Assembly (NCBI RefSeq): GCF_015832195.1
Contig: NC_052021.1
Span: forward strand, 2,852,001-2,916,000
Reading direction: 5' to 3'
Source: Motacilla alba alba
Lineage: Eukaryota; Chordata; Aves; Passeriformes; Motacillidae
DNA: 64,000 nucleotides
In this document: one piece after another, positions 63,641-64,000 of the stretch
How positions within the stretch are numbered: the first letter of the stretch is position 1
Layout: each line of letters begins with the position of its first letter
Notes under the pieces: model-generated
Seen by the model: the letters and a program-made list of their open reading frames with translations, nothing else
Databases searched by the model: none
What the model was told of the DNA's origin: nothing
Position numbers and translations under genes: made by a program

Positions 63641-64000
63641 ACTTTTTCCACTGTTGTGGCCGGAATAGCTGCTAGTAAAGTCCAGGGTGAGGAAGCAAAA
63701 AGGGCTTCTGCGTGCCATCCACAGATGTTTCATTCAGCCACCTGGTAAGATGTTCAGGTCGCAGACACACACACACAGACACACACACGGAGGGTCCAGG
63801 TTACTCTGTCCCGTGGGGCCAGGGGTGCCCCTGGTCTCGGGGCAGTACAAAGGTAAGGGCCAATCGGGGAACAGGGAGCAGTGTCTCAGGGACACGGGAA
63901 CAGACCTAGGAACAGGGGAAGGAGCCAGTGGGGTCTTAACAGCTTTTTGACGGAAGGTTCTTGCGTCTGCCCAACTCAAGGGATGCCGCCCAGAGTCTCC
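63641..64000 (-). mobile_element. Insertion shared with unit 2 (runs off the window)
   Basis: Reverse complement of 18319-18675, with a (CA)n tract at 63765-63788. The identical position in two oppositely oriented units shows it was present before they were duplicated. Confidence 0.55.

Overview
The window is from a bird, most likely a songbird. The evidence is several CR1 LINE fragments, avian-type class I and class II endogenous retroviruses and many solo LTRs, GC-rich and CpG-rich promoters, split genes with GT-AG introns, and a recognisable 5' end of the vertebrate gene ECD. Nothing prokaryotic is present, and no tRNA or rRNA gene was seen.

The main content is a multigene family of type II membrane C-type lectin-like receptors of the CLEC2 kind (CLEC2D / B-lec / CD69 relatives). 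There are six copies. Copies 1 (4181-5851) and 2 (19484-20899) are on the + strand. Copies 3 (27591-29006), 4 (44317-46594), 5 (55732-56037) and 6 (61422-62837) are on the - strand, so the two groups face each other around about 24-26 kb. All complete copies share one five-exon plan: cytoplasmic tail, leucine-rich transmembrane segment, and three exons for the lectin domain with splice phases 1, 1, 0 and 2. Copies 2, 3 and 6 are open and predict 214 residues. Copy 4 is open and predicts 272 residues, with a longer tail. Copy 1 has lost its start codon and has one extra G in a lectin exon. Copy 5 is only the last two exons.

Each copy sits in a repeated unit of about 5-6 kb: a GC-rich element that looks like a 5' untranslated exon, a CpG-rich upstream region, the lectin exons, a conserved 3' segment, and a CR1 LINE piece. 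Units have been duplicated, inverted, truncated and invaded by retroelements. A class I provirus (29482-37354; TGTGAAAA/TTTTCACA ends, tRNA-Gln-like primer site, 4-bp target duplication) lies between the GC element and copy 3. A solo LTR of the same family lies in the same interval of copy 1. Other LTRs are nested in the provirus and in intron 4 of copy 4. A class II (ERVK-like) 5' half-provirus lies at 8.3-11.0 kb.

Between copies 3 and 4 lies the first part of ECD (exons near 40.5, 41.4 and 41.9 kb). A second, rearranged copy of its exon 3 and following intron is fused to truncated lectin copy 5 at 56.1 kb. The remaining DNA is low-copy repeats, microsatellites and stretches where no gene was recognised. 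The most notable signal is that lectin copies 1 and 2 are almost identical in introns but differ by 13 substitutions, all amino-acid changing, in the last exon.
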